From an uncultured Gammaproteobacteria bacterium (lineage in GTDB: Bacteria; Pseudomonadota; Gammaproteobacteria; JAADHQ01): a DNA stretch of 36,918 bases. A program made the position numbers and the translations under genes. The notes under the pieces are model-generated. The model made no database searches. It was not told the DNA's origin and was given only the letters and a program-made list of their open reading frames with translations. The stretch lies in assembly GCA_947258755.1 (NCBI GenBank), contig CAMYJO010000023.1:1-36918 (forward strand). The letters are read 5' to 3'. Numbering within the stretch: the stretch's first letter is position 1; the number at the start of each line of letters is the position of its first letter. This document shows, piece after piece, positions 1 through 6,444 of the stretch.

Positions 1-1
1 A

Positions 2-316
2 ATAATCGATGGACTCAAGGCCGCTGATGCCGAGGAATTGGCTAAAGGCCACCAGGAACTGGATGCCGAGTTTCGTTCCAGCATGCGTCGACTAACCACT
101 TTCGTATTGGAGGATGCACGCAATGTTGGCCATGCTATCTACATCACCCTGATCATCAAAGCACTCGAGCGAATTGGCGATCATTCCAGAAACCTGGCCG
201 AATATGTCGTTTATCTGACAAGCGGTGATGATATACGCCATCGACTACGGCAACTTAACCCTGAAACCGACCCCTGTGATAGCCATAATCCCGGCGGTCC
301 TGGCAATACACCATAG
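2..316 (+). CDS. PhoU-family protein, C-terminal part (5' end outside window)
   Basis: The reading frame is open from the first base of the window and ends at a TAG at 314-316, so only the last ~104 residues are seen. The segment ALERIGDHSRNLAEYVVYL followed by a GDDIRH stretch is the hallmark C-terminal helix of PhoU. It closely matches the same region of the complete phoU at 2459-3178 (RALERIGDHSRNICEYVIYL). PhoU proteins are three-helix-bundle metal-binding regulators that damp PhoR signalling and restrain Pst phosphate uptake. The first ATG in the frame is far inside the domain, and a TTG at 38 is not a credible start, so the gene must begin upstream. A second phoU paralogue next to a pst operon is common, but pst is not visible here. 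Family assignment is firm; paralogue role is inferred. Confidence 0.85.
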   Translation: MIDGLKAADAEELAKGHQELDAEFRSSMRRLTTFVLEDARNVGHAIYITLIIKALERIGDHSRNLAEYVVYLTSGDDIRHRLRQLNPETDPCDSHNPGGPGNTP

Positions 317-327
317 TCAGCCTGCCT

Positions 328-534
328 ATGTCATCCAGGGTTGATAATCAAACCAGTCATCCAGGTCAACCCGGCAACTGGCTGCAGCTGGATGAGGAGC
401 AGCAGACCAGGCTATTGGTCGAATTCGGTTATTACCTTGATACATTACCACCAAGCTGTTCACTGACAACAAAAAAGCAGCGCTTAGCCGAATGGTTGGC
501 AAAAAAAAATATAATCTACACGACTGAAAAATAG
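328..534 (+). CDS. Small conserved-looking protein of unknown function
   Basis: A 68-residue ORF begins 11 bases after the PhoU-family stop on the same strand, so it is probably co-transcribed with it. The body reads WLQLDEEQQTRLLVEFGYYL, then a Pro-Pro-Ser-Cys turn, then a basic helix ending near KKNIIY. It has no signal peptide or membrane segment and looks like a small helical cytosolic protein. I do not recognise a named domain. The alternation of amphipathic helices and the tight spacing to phoU argue that it is a real gene and not chance ORF. No function is claimed. Confidence 0.55.
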   Translation: MSSRVDNQTSHPGQPGNWLQLDEEQQTRLLVEFGYYLDTLPPSCSLTTKKQRLAEWLAKKNIIYTTEK

Positions 535-613
535 TATCTGCGACGTCCAGTTATTGACTCGTTCATATTTCTGTTTCGATAAATAACATCGCAGCTACGA
601 GTCACTCGCCAGG

Positions 614-787
614 CTAAGCGGAGTGTTTCTTGATAAAAGCCTGAATAAAAATACGAATTTCCCTGGCAGCGCTGGTATCCATTTCTTCACACATCGTGAT
701 GAAGGCATCACGGTTTTTCCGATTAATGCGGATAACCAGTTGACTGTCTTTTTTATTGGATTTTTTACGCTTCTTATTATCCGCCAT
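614..787 (-). CDS. Small ribbon-helix-helix-like protein
   Basis: The chosen ATG at 787 gives 57 residues beginning MADNKKRKKSNKKDSQ. A GTG at 829 would add 14 residues. After the Lys-rich N-terminus comes a short beta-like strand (QLVIRIN), then a helix (KNRDAFITMCEEM), a turn (DTSAA) and a second helix (REIRIFIQAFIKKH). That is the order of a ribbon-helix-helix DNA-binding fold, as in Arc/MetJ-type repressors and many antitoxins. No toxin-like ORF flanks it. It lies ~100 bp downstream of the metzincin-like gene on the same strand, so it could share that transcript. The fold is inferred from pattern only. Confidence 0.5.
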   Translation of the reverse strand: MADNKKRKKSNKKDSQLVIRINRKNRDAFITMCEEMDTSAAREIRIFIQAFIKKHSA

Positions 788-887
788 GATCAACCCATCC
801 ACATGCTCTTTGCTACCCAAGTTTATCACTGCGGACCAGGACGCCTATAACAGTGAGCCTGATGATCAAGTGCAATACCATGATCGG

Positions 888-1832
888 CTAGTCATACATC
901 GTGCGCATTTCCAGCTTCAGTTGGTCATAGCCTTTCGTGCGCCACAGACGGGCCTGCTGTTTTTTACTGGCGTCCCATAACTCATTATCTTTCAGGATAT
1001 CACAGGCGCGTAACTGGAATTTCCTGTTACTGTCCTGATCAGCTATAAAGTCACTACCACCGAAAAAACAGGTTTCGTACAGATCAACCACATCAGGGTG
1101 TAAGTTCGTATGTGCATGCCCCAGCCAGTGCACCATTTCATGGAAAGCCAGTGCCTTCAGATTCTGATAACGATGCAGAGGCTCGATGCGCTGTGGATTG
1201 CCGGCCAGATGTTCGGCTATCTGTTGCTCATTCAGTTTAAAGAAATCACGATAAGTGCTCGGTGCATGCGTGCGTGTCAGAAAACCACTCAATCGATAGG
1301 TATCGATGGCAACGCCGGGATAGGGAATATCACGTATGACCTCGGCAATCTGATACTGTCTGAACAACTTGGGAGGCGGCTTTGATACGGCATAGGCAAA
1401 CGTCTTGTCCTCGACACAACGAAAGGTTTTCTGTTGCCCATCCTCCAAAAGGTCCAGTAACTGTATAGCCTGCCTTCTGTGATAGGGATGTAATGCCCCC
1501 ATAGGCCCATGACCAGCCATCGCCTGTATACCAATGCGCAAACCTTCACGTATATCTTTTGCCAGAGCCGTGTATCCTTGTACCGCGGTCTGCTGCTGAT
1601 GGTAGGGATAATTGGCGCAGTTCTCTATTCGAATCCCGGGGCCTACGATCATGACAGTGGGCGTTTTGCGATGACTAGTTGGCGTAAGGGCTGACTGTAC
1701 AGTCATACTGGCTACGAGCCTGTCGATGCGCCCGGACAAGGGGTCTTTCTGTGGCGCAAACGCGAAGGCATCCACGCGCAGCAAGGATGTCGCCAGGAAG
1801 ATCACTAATAACTGTATTCCAGATCTATTCAT
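888..1832 (-). CDS. Secreted metzincin-like zinc metalloprotease
   Basis: This 314-residue protein starts with a classical signal peptide: a short basic N-terminus, a hydrophobic run around residues 7-19, and an Ala-rich cleavage region near residues 22-26. It is therefore probably exported to the periplasm or beyond. Residues 231-241 read HEMVHWLGHAH, an exact HExxHxxGxxH metzincin motif in which three His bind zinc and Glu is the catalytic base. Four Cys (about 72, 139, 255, 277) could form disulfides. A possible Met-turn lies near the C-terminus (residues 309-312) but is not convincing. The rest matches no family I can name, so substrate and role are unknown. A good candidate promoter lies at 1958-1987. 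Reverse-strand ORFs over it are shadows. Confidence 0.7.
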   Translation of the reverse strand: MNRSGIQLLVIFLATSLLRVDAFAFAPQKDPLSGRIDRLVASMTVQSALTPTSHRKTPTVMIVGPGIRIENCANYPYHQQQTAVQGYTALAKDIREGLRIGIQAMAGHGPMGALHPYHRRQAIQLLDLLEDGQQKTFRCVEDKTFAYAVSKPPPKLFRQYQIAEVIRDIPYPGVAIDTYRLSGFLTRTHAPSTYRDFFKLNEQQIAEHLAGNPQRIEPLHRYQNLKALAFHEMVHWLGHAHTNLHPDVVDLYETCFFGGSDFIADQDSNRKFQLRACDILKDNELWDASKKQQARLWRTKGYDQLKLEMRTMYD

Positions 1833-1901
1833 CGCCCCAAATCACAGTCTTGATATAAGTTATAACGGACAAATGCATAAAAACTGTTGAAAATCGCCTT
1901 C

Positions 1902-1926
1902 TATTCCCTATTAGTTATAGGGAATA
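1902..1926. repeat. Perfect 10-bp inverted repeat, 5-nt loop
   Basis: TATTCCCTAT and its exact reverse complement ATAGGGAATA are separated by TAGTT. It lies 32 bp downstream of the predicted -10 of the metzincin gene and ~70 bp before its start codon, so it would be a hairpin in the mRNA leader, or an operator for a dimeric repressor. It has no T-run on the reverse strand, so it is not a typical terminator. Confidence 0.5.
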
Positions 1927-1957
1927 ATGGCATTTTGCTTATACATTGTATATACAT

Positions 1958-1987
1958 AAGATAGACAAGCCGCCAAACTTTTGTCAA
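1958..1987 (-). promoter_or_regulatory. Candidate sigma-70 promoter for the metzincin-like gene
   Basis: On the reverse strand a perfect -35 TTGACA (1982-1987) is followed by an 18-bp spacer and a -10-like TATCTT (1958-1963). The distance to the start codon at 1832 gives a leader of about 120 nt that contains the 1902-1926 hairpin. Confidence 0.45.
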
Positions 1988-2092
1988 GGCAGCCAGCAAA
2001 ATTACCGGCTCGAACCGGGTAATCGAGACGACAGGGCAGTGATGCTCGGCCTGGGTGGATAAATTGACAGGGCTGAAACAGACAGTGATGTC

Positions 2093-2126
2093 CGGTAAAC
2101 GTAGTGTCATAAACAGGAATTAATAT
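2093..2126 (+). promoter_or_regulatory. Pho-box-like promoter of the small lipoprotein gene
   Basis: Two 11-bp-phased units, CGGTAAA (2093-2099) and GTGTCAT (2104-2110), match the PhoB half-site CTGTCAT at 4 and 6 of 7 positions. Ten bases later comes the -10-like TAATAT (2121-2126), which is the box-to--10 spacing seen in E. coli phoA. No separate -35 is visible, as expected for a PhoB-activated promoter. Predicted start of transcription is near 2133, 35 nt before the ATG. Confidence 0.45.
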
Positions 2127-2167
2127 AACCGGCTAAGTATGTCATTCATCAATTGCAGGAGAATAAA

Positions 2168-2317
2168 ATGAAATCAACAATGCTTTCCGGCCTGGTTTTG
2201 CTTGCTACCGTGTTCATGGCAGGCTGCGCAACTGAAAACACCAGGCAAACCGTTGCCAATGACCAAAGCGCATGGTGTAAACAGTATCCGAAGTCAGCCG
2301 TCTGCCCCGGTAACTAG
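2168..2317 (+). CDS. Small outer- or inner-membrane lipoprotein (49 aa)
   Basis: ATG at 2168 is preceded by a strong AGGAG (2157-2161) with 6-nt spacing. The protein has a lipoprotein signal: MKSTMLSG, a hydrophobic run LVLLATVF, then MAGC with the lipidated Cys at residue 20. The mature part is only ~30 residues with two further Cys (residues 37 and 46), which could form a disulfide, in a WCKQYP...AVCPGN tail. Small lipoproteins of this shape are often conserved but unannotated. A Pho-box-like promoter directly upstream suggests induction under phosphate limitation, and a strong hairpin follows. Function is unknown; the gene call itself is well supported by RBS, lipobox, promoter and terminator. 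Confidence 0.75.
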   Translation: MKSTMLSGLVLLATVFMAGCATENTRQTVANDQSAWCKQYPKSAVCPGN

Positions 2318-2383
2318 GACAAGGTATGGACTGCTTTTATATCCCTTTACAGTGAGGGGTATTACATAAAAAGGACTTGAACA

Positions 2384-2409
2384 AAAGCGCCGCATGCGGC
2401 GCTTTCTTT
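2384..2409. terminator. Rho-independent terminator, likely bidirectional
   Basis: A perfect 22-bp palindrome (2384-2405, AAAGCGCCGC-AT-GCGGCGCTTT) is followed by CTTTA on the plus strand and flanked by A-rich sequence on the other side. It sits between the convergent lipoprotein gene and phoU and can end both transcripts. Confidence 0.8.
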
Positions 2410-2458
2410 ATATATTACGTATTGACAGGAGGGGCTGGGCAACTGACAGGATTTTCTG

Positions 2459-3178
2459 CTAGTCCTCCTCCATTGCGGTTTGTTCCATCTGCTTCAGGCT
2501 GATATGCCGCACATCTTTACCCTTGACGAGATAGATAACATATTCGCAAATATTTCGGGAATGATCACCAATGCGTTCCAGCGCCCGCGCTGCCCACATA
2601 ACATCCAGTGAGCGCGCAATCGAACGTGGGTCCTCCATCATATGGGTAATACGTTGACGCATAATGGCCTCATATTGACTATCGACATTCAGGTCTTCAT
2701 GAGCGACATTCAATGCCGCTTCGACATCCAGTCGCGCATAGGCGTCCAGTGCCTTATGCAGCATTTCTTTCACTTGTTTACCCATATTACGAAGTTCAAG
2801 GTAGCCGTTTTTAGGGCGCTCCGCATCGGCCAGACGCAGGGCCATATGCGCAACCTTTTCCGCCTGATCACCAATACGTTCAAGATCGGTAATGGTCTTG
2901 ATCACGGCCACAATCAAACGTAGATCACCGGCTGCCGGCTGGCGACGGGCCAGTATCAGCGTACACTCCTCATCGATATTGACCTCCATGGCATTGACCT
3001 GATAATCAGAGGTAATCACATGATCGGCCAACTCGATATCACCCTCATACAGAGCCCCGACCGCATCTGCGATTTGTTTTTCAACCAAACCACCCATTGC
3101 CAGTACGCGATTACGCAGCTCTTCCAGCTCTTCATTATATTGCTGAGATATATGGTGACCGATATCACTTTTTTCCAT
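2459..3178 (-). CDS. phoU: Phosphate-specific transport system accessory protein PhoU
   Basis: The 239-residue protein has the two PhoU three-helix repeats. The first contains the conserved segment DLERIGDQAEKVAH and the second RALERIGDHSRNICEYVIYL; the Glu/Asp residues in these are the metal-binding positions. PhoU links the Pst transporter to the PhoR kinase and keeps the Pho regulon off when phosphate is ample. The start at 3178 is chosen because MEKSDIGHH fits family N-termini and AAAGAGG lies 9 nt upstream; an in-frame start at 3220 would add 14 unlikely residues. Unlike E. coli, it is monocistronic here, apart from pst, and no convincing Pho box precedes it. A partial second PhoU-family gene lies at the window edge. 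Confidence 0.95.
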   Translation of the reverse strand: MEKSDIGHHISQQYNEELEELRNRVLAMGGLVEKQIADAVGALYEGDIELADHVITSDYQVNAMEVNIDEECTLILARRQPAAGDLRLIVAVIKTITDLERIGDQAEKVAHMALRLADAERPKNGYLELRNMGKQVKEMLHKALDAYARLDVEAALNVAHEDLNVDSQYEAIMRQRITHMMEDPRSIARSLDVMWAARALERIGDHSRNICEYVIYLVKGKDVRHISLKQMEQTAMEED

Positions 3179-3594
3179 AATTGATAGCCTCTTTGCCAGG
3201 CAATACAACCAAAGCCACAAATTAGCCCGTTGCTTACCAGGATTAAAATTATCTTGTTGTTATCTGCAAATTCTACCAGATAGCGTCATTAGTTTCATGC
3301 CAAGCTACCGGCAATGAATCAGCCTGCAACATTCTTTTACAGATATAACTGAAGTGTAGTCTTTTTTTGGCCTTTATATAAGTACATCTTTCCATATTTA
3401 ACAAACTGGCAACGAGCCCTTGCCTGTCTGAAAACAGAAAAAAACCAAAGCCTGAACACGTTGTTCATTCAGCAGTGTAACGGCAAAAAATTAATTTAGT
3501 TGAATGGAGAGCAGCGATTAAAACTGCCGGGGCACTACAGGCGTAGTGATAAACAGGAGGTGCATAATAGATATCAAGGCTGAATTAAAGTCGG
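3179..3594. other. Intergenic region upstream of phoU, no gene seen
   Basis: About 415 bp of AT-rich DNA between the phoU start and the porin terminator. I see no ORF with a ribosome-binding site, no Pho box and no RNA gene. The 10-bp inverted repeat GATATCAAGG/CCTTGATATC (3570-3579 and 3606-3615) partly overlaps the terminator hairpin and could be an alternative pairing. Confidence 0.5.
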
Positions 3595-3618
3595 GTGGAC
3601 ATCATCCTTGATATCCAC
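3595..3618 (-). terminator. Terminator downstream of the porin gene
   Basis: On the reverse strand GTGGATATCA pairs with TGATGTCCAC through 10 pairs (one G-U) around the tetraloop AGGA, starting 20 bp after the porin stop codon. The following tract is only moderately T-rich (CTTTAATT). Confidence 0.6.
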
Positions 3619-3637
3619 TTCCAACAAATGGTGCGGC

Positions 3638-4708
3638 TTAGAACTTGTATTCAATACCGACTGAGAACGCAGATGGTGTACCACCGGCTGCTGTTTTCAC
3701 TTCGTCACCATGACCACCGTCAACACCCTGGTATGCGGCATTGGCATCGTTATCAGTCTGTGCGTAAGCCACATACATCTTGGTCTTCTTGTCAAACTTC
3801 TTGAACAAGGCGAGACCTATTCGTGTTGCTGCAGTATCGGCACCCGCATCAGAATCGTCGGCGATCAGGACTTCACCACGCAGATCCAGGCCGTTACCCA
3901 GTTTGAACAGACCGTTGATACCATAAACAGAGCGATTCAGCGCAGCATCATCACTAGTGATGTCTTCATAGATGAAGCCGACCTTACCGAAACCGGCCTT
4001 GTAACCAGCCATCAGACGGTAGCCGTCAGTCTCATTTCCTTTCAGCTGATCCCAGTCTTCATAGGCGGCACCGAAGTACAGCGGAGAATTCTTGCTCTTG
4101 TACAGGACACCGACACTTTTCATAGTATCACCCTTGGTATCGACAACATTTTGATCATCATCTGAAGCGTCGGCAGAGTACATGACCATCGCTTTCACAT
4201 CACCGAATTTCTTCGACCACATCAGGGCATTTTCACCACGTTGATTCATGGTATTACCACCGCTGGATTTTGCACCCAGTACCGCACGACGCTCAGCTAC
4301 GCTGTCACCCATGACACTCCACTTGCCACCAACTATCTTGAAAGGTGTATCATGCTTACCGGCAATGACCTGTCCGAAACCACCCTTGACACCAACATAG
4401 GTATTACGCGTGGTGAAGGTATCAGCACTACCACTACCAACACTGACTTCCTGCTCGAGCTTGTAAACTGCAGTCAGTCCGCTGTCACCCATCTTGTGCT
4501 TGCCTTTGAAACCCAGACGGCTGGAGTTACTGGAAACACTGAAGTCCTGTGTATTATCAGGACCGCTGATATCCCTGTCGCTGGCATCAATCGATAAATG
4601 GATCTTGCCGTAAATTTCCAGTGCATCCCCCGCTACCTTGGCGGCATTGGCTGAAACAGGTGCAAGCAATGCTGTCGCTACGGCAGCAGCTATCATATTT
4701 CTTTTCAT
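3638..4708 (-). CDS. Gram-negative porin, candidate phosphate-starvation porin
   Basis: The start at 4708 is preceded by GAGGAG with 6-nt spacing and gives 356 residues. A clear signal peptide (MKRNMIAAAVATALLAP, cleavage after ANA near residue 23) is followed by repeated amphipathic beta strands (for example LEIYGKIHLSID, SSRLGFKGKH, AGYKAGFGKVGFIYED) and a terminal ...VGIEYKF. The terminal Phe is the BAM recognition signal of outer-membrane barrels. Length and strands fit the 16-stranded trimeric general-porin family (Porin_4/OmpC type). A Pho-box-like promoter upstream and the surrounding pho genes suggest induction at low phosphate, like PhoE or OprP, but selectivity cannot be told from sequence. 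Longer ORFs on the opposite strand are shadows. Confidence 0.88.
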   Translation of the reverse strand: MKRNMIAAAVATALLAPVSANAAKVAGDALEIYGKIHLSIDASDRDISGPDNTQDFSVSSNSSRLGFKGKHKMGDSGLTAVYKLEQEVSVGSGSADTFTTRNTYVGVKGGFGQVIAGKHDTPFKIVGGKWSVMGDSVAERRAVLGAKSSGGNTMNQRGENALMWSKKFGDVKAMVMYSADASDDDQNVVDTKGDTMKSVGVLYKSKNSPLYFGAAYEDWDQLKGNETDGYRLMAGYKAGFGKVGFIYEDITSDDAALNRSVYGINGLFKLGNGLDLRGEVLIADDSDAGADTAATRIGLALFKKFDKKTKMYVAYAQTDNDANAAYQGVDGGHGDEVKTAAGGTPSAFSVGIEYKF

Positions 4709-4797
4709 GAATGTCTCCTCAGACGTGTTCATTATTACCGGTCATAACGAGAATTCATGCCGGCCCATTAAGTTGAGCCACAAAGCTTAGTCAGCGA

Positions 4798-4828
4798 ATA
4801 TTAAACATTGTTTACAGTTTTATGAACA
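4798..4828 (-). promoter_or_regulatory. Pho-box-like promoter of the porin gene
   Basis: Read on the reverse strand, TGTTCAT-AAAA-CTGTAAA (4811-4828) matches 13 of 18 positions of the PhoB consensus. A -10-like TAATAT (4798-4803) follows after 7 bp, slightly closer than the usual 10. The porin start codon lies ~90 bp downstream. The extent of agreement is suggestive but below a perfect site. Confidence 0.4.
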
Positions 4829-5120
4829 AAATATTAAATCCACACGGCGTTGTATCAATGCAACATCCGCTCAGGAGTGCATGGAAATAATGCTTTTAAT
4901 TACAAAAACTTACTATGATTCCCCGGGGCATTTTTTCGCAGCACAGCGGCCACCGTCATCGCCACTCGGGGTCATGTGGGCACAGGCGAACACCGCCATA
5001 GGCCGCCCTGATAACAGAATTAAATTGCAGCCCTGCTGCGGAAAGCGCTTGTCGACATGAGCATATAAAAATGACTGCAATTTTCATCGCGACGTACCGC
5101 ATAGACAGTACAAGATCGCA
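4829..5120. other. Intergenic region between porin and glycosyltransferase, no gene seen
   Basis: About 290 bp of divergent intergenic DNA between two Pho-box-like elements. A 28-codon ORF from 4974 has no convincing ribosome-binding site and is not called. No RNA gene or repeat is evident. Confidence 0.45.
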
Positions 5121-5149
5121 CCTTCATAAAAACTTCATGTCATGGTCAC
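5121..5149 (+). promoter_or_regulatory. Pho-box-like triple repeat upstream of GT4 gene
   Basis: Three units at exact 11-bp phase, CCTTCAT (5121-5127), ACTTCAT (5132-5138) and TGGTCAC (5143-5149), share the core of the PhoB half-site (5, 4 and 5 of 7 matches). A promoter placed here would start transcription close to or after 5166, which favours 5205 as the translation start of the downstream gene. The -10 is not clear. Confidence 0.4.
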
Positions 5150-5204
5150 AGAGTCGTAACCCAATATGAGAACACTGGCGTGTATTGATACAAGGACATT
5201 TCGT

Positions 5205-6419
5205 ATGAGAATACTCATGATTTCTGATGTTTATTACCCACGTATCAATGGCGTTTCCACCTCAATACATAGTTTCCGCAATTACCTGTCACAGGCCGGT
5301 CATGAAGTAATCCTGCTCGCACCTGAATATAACAACCGAACTGCTGACGATCCTGATGACATTATCCGCATCCCGTCGCTGCCAGTTATTTTCGATCCGG
5401 AAGACAGATTTATGCGCGCAGGAAAGATTCGCAAGCTGGTGCCTAGATTGAAGCAATATAATTTTGACATCATCCACATCCAGACCCCCTTCGTTGCACA
5501 TTACCTTGGCTTGCATCTGGCGCGTGAATTGGGCATAGCCTGTATTGAAACCTATCACACTTTCTTTGAAGAATATCTGTACCACTATATTCCACTGGTT
5601 CCGAGAAGCTGGCTGCGCACACTGGCTCGCAACTTCAGCACACGTCAATGCAATCGTGTCGACCATATCATCGTGCCATCGACCGCTATGCAACAAACGC
5701 TGATGGATTACGGCGTCAAGACAGAAATGACTATCCTGCCAACCGGCCTTGAGCAGCAAGCATTCCAGACGGGCGACGGTGAACGTTTTCGACGTCAATA
5801 TAATATTCCGCCGGACAGACCGGTGTTGCTCAATGTCAGCAGAATCGCACATGAAAAAAACATCGACTTTCTTATCAGGATGTTGACCCATGTCTGGCAG
5901 GAAATACCGAATGTGCTGTTGATCATCACTGGTGACGGATCGGCGAAAAAACACTTGCAAAGACTAAGTAAAAAGCTAGGGCTGGAAGACAATATTATGT
6001 TTATCGGCTACCTGGATCGCGAAAAGGAATTATCTGACTGTTATTGTGGCAGTGACATCTTTATCTTTTCGTCGCGTACAGAAACCCAGGGCCTGGTGCT
6101 GCTGGAAGCGATGGCACTCGGTGTACCGGTTATTTCCACAGCCATCATGGGTACCAGGGATATTTTACAGGACAATCCCGGTGCCATCATCGCCGATGAG
6201 GACGAAGTAAAATTCGCTTGCAAGGTCAAGCGCTTGTTATCCAATGACATGCAACGTAAGGAACTGGGTCAGCAGGCACGACTAGCCGCGCAACAATGGT
6301 CAGCCGAGATCATGAGCGGACGCATGTGGCAACTATACTGTAAAGTTAGCGGCATTGATCCGCTTGATACTAAGCGGAATACGATTGCGCGAAAGGCTAA
6401 ATTCCTGACCCCGACCTGA
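5205..6419 (+). CDS. GT4 glycosyltransferase, probable diacylglycerol glycosyltransferase
   Basis: From the ATG at 5205 (AAGGA 8 nt upstream; the in-frame ATG at 5166 lacks one and precedes the GT-B fold) the protein has 404 residues. The N-terminal Rossmann half begins MRILMISDVYYPRINGVS, with the glycine-rich acceptor loop and a YHTFFEEY segment typical of diacylglycerol-glucosyltransferase-like GT4 enzymes. The C-terminal half contains LPTG, GDGS and the nucleotide-sugar signature ETQGLVLLE (EX7E). Such enzymes transfer a hexose from UDP- or GDP-sugar to lipid acceptors at the inner membrane surface. It converges on the agt-plcP operon with a 25-bp gap and has its own Pho-box-like repeats. 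I infer a second glycolipid synthase or a second-sugar transferase; polysaccharide assembly is the alternative. Confidence 0.75.
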   Translation: MRILMISDVYYPRINGVSTSIHSFRNYLSQAGHEVILLAPEYNNRTADDPDDIIRIPSLPVIFDPEDRFMRAGKIRKLVPRLKQYNFDIIHIQTPFVAHYLGLHLARELGIACIETYHTFFEEYLYHYIPLVPRSWLRTLARNFSTRQCNRVDHIIVPSTAMQQTLMDYGVKTEMTILPTGLEQQAFQTGDGERFRRQYNIPPDRPVLLNVSRIAHEKNIDFLIRMLTHVWQEIPNVLLIITGDGSAKKHLQRLSKKLGLEDNIMFIGYLDREKELSDCYCGSDIFIFSSRTETQGLVLLEAMALGVPVISTAIMGTRDILQDNPGAIIADEDEVKFACKVKRLLSNDMQRKELGQQARLAAQQWSAEIMSGRMWQLYCKVSGIDPLDTKRNTIARKAKFLTPT

Positions 6420-6444
6420 CAAGCACATACAGTGGCCTACCAGC

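Larger units (their letters stand above)
1833..2092. other. Intergenic region between divergent metzincin and lipoprotein genes
   Basis: Together with the promoter that follows, this is a ~335-bp divergent gap. It holds a reverse-strand promoter (1958-1987) and a perfect inverted repeat (1902-1926), and it adjoins a forward Pho-box-like promoter. The 69-codon reverse ORF across 1901-2110 has no ribosome-binding site or recognisable motifs and overlaps these elements, so I do not call it a gene. Confidence 0.5.

Noticed and set aside
614-787. Toxin-antitoxin module including the ribbon-helix-helix-like protein
   Set aside because: No toxin-like ORF is adjacent on either side.
1901-2110. 69-codon ORF on the reverse strand between the metzincin and lipoprotein genes
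   Set aside because: It has no ribosome-binding site or motif and covers a promoter, a dyad and the lipoprotein's Pho-box-like site.
3179-3594. Pho box upstream of phoU
   Set aside because: I found no 11-bp-phased CTGTCA-like pair on the reverse strand in front of phoU.
3710-4165. 151-codon forward ORF across the porin
   Set aside because: It is antisense to a clear porin with signal peptide and terminal Phe; the ORF arises from the porin's codon pattern.
4974-5060. Possible 28-residue peptide between the porin and GT4 genes
   Set aside because: No convincing ribosome-binding site, no motif, and it is too short to support.
5289-5960. 223-codon reverse ORF inside the GT4 gene
   Set aside because: It is fully antisense to a well-supported glycosyltransferase and its protein has a random composition rich in Gln, His and Cys.
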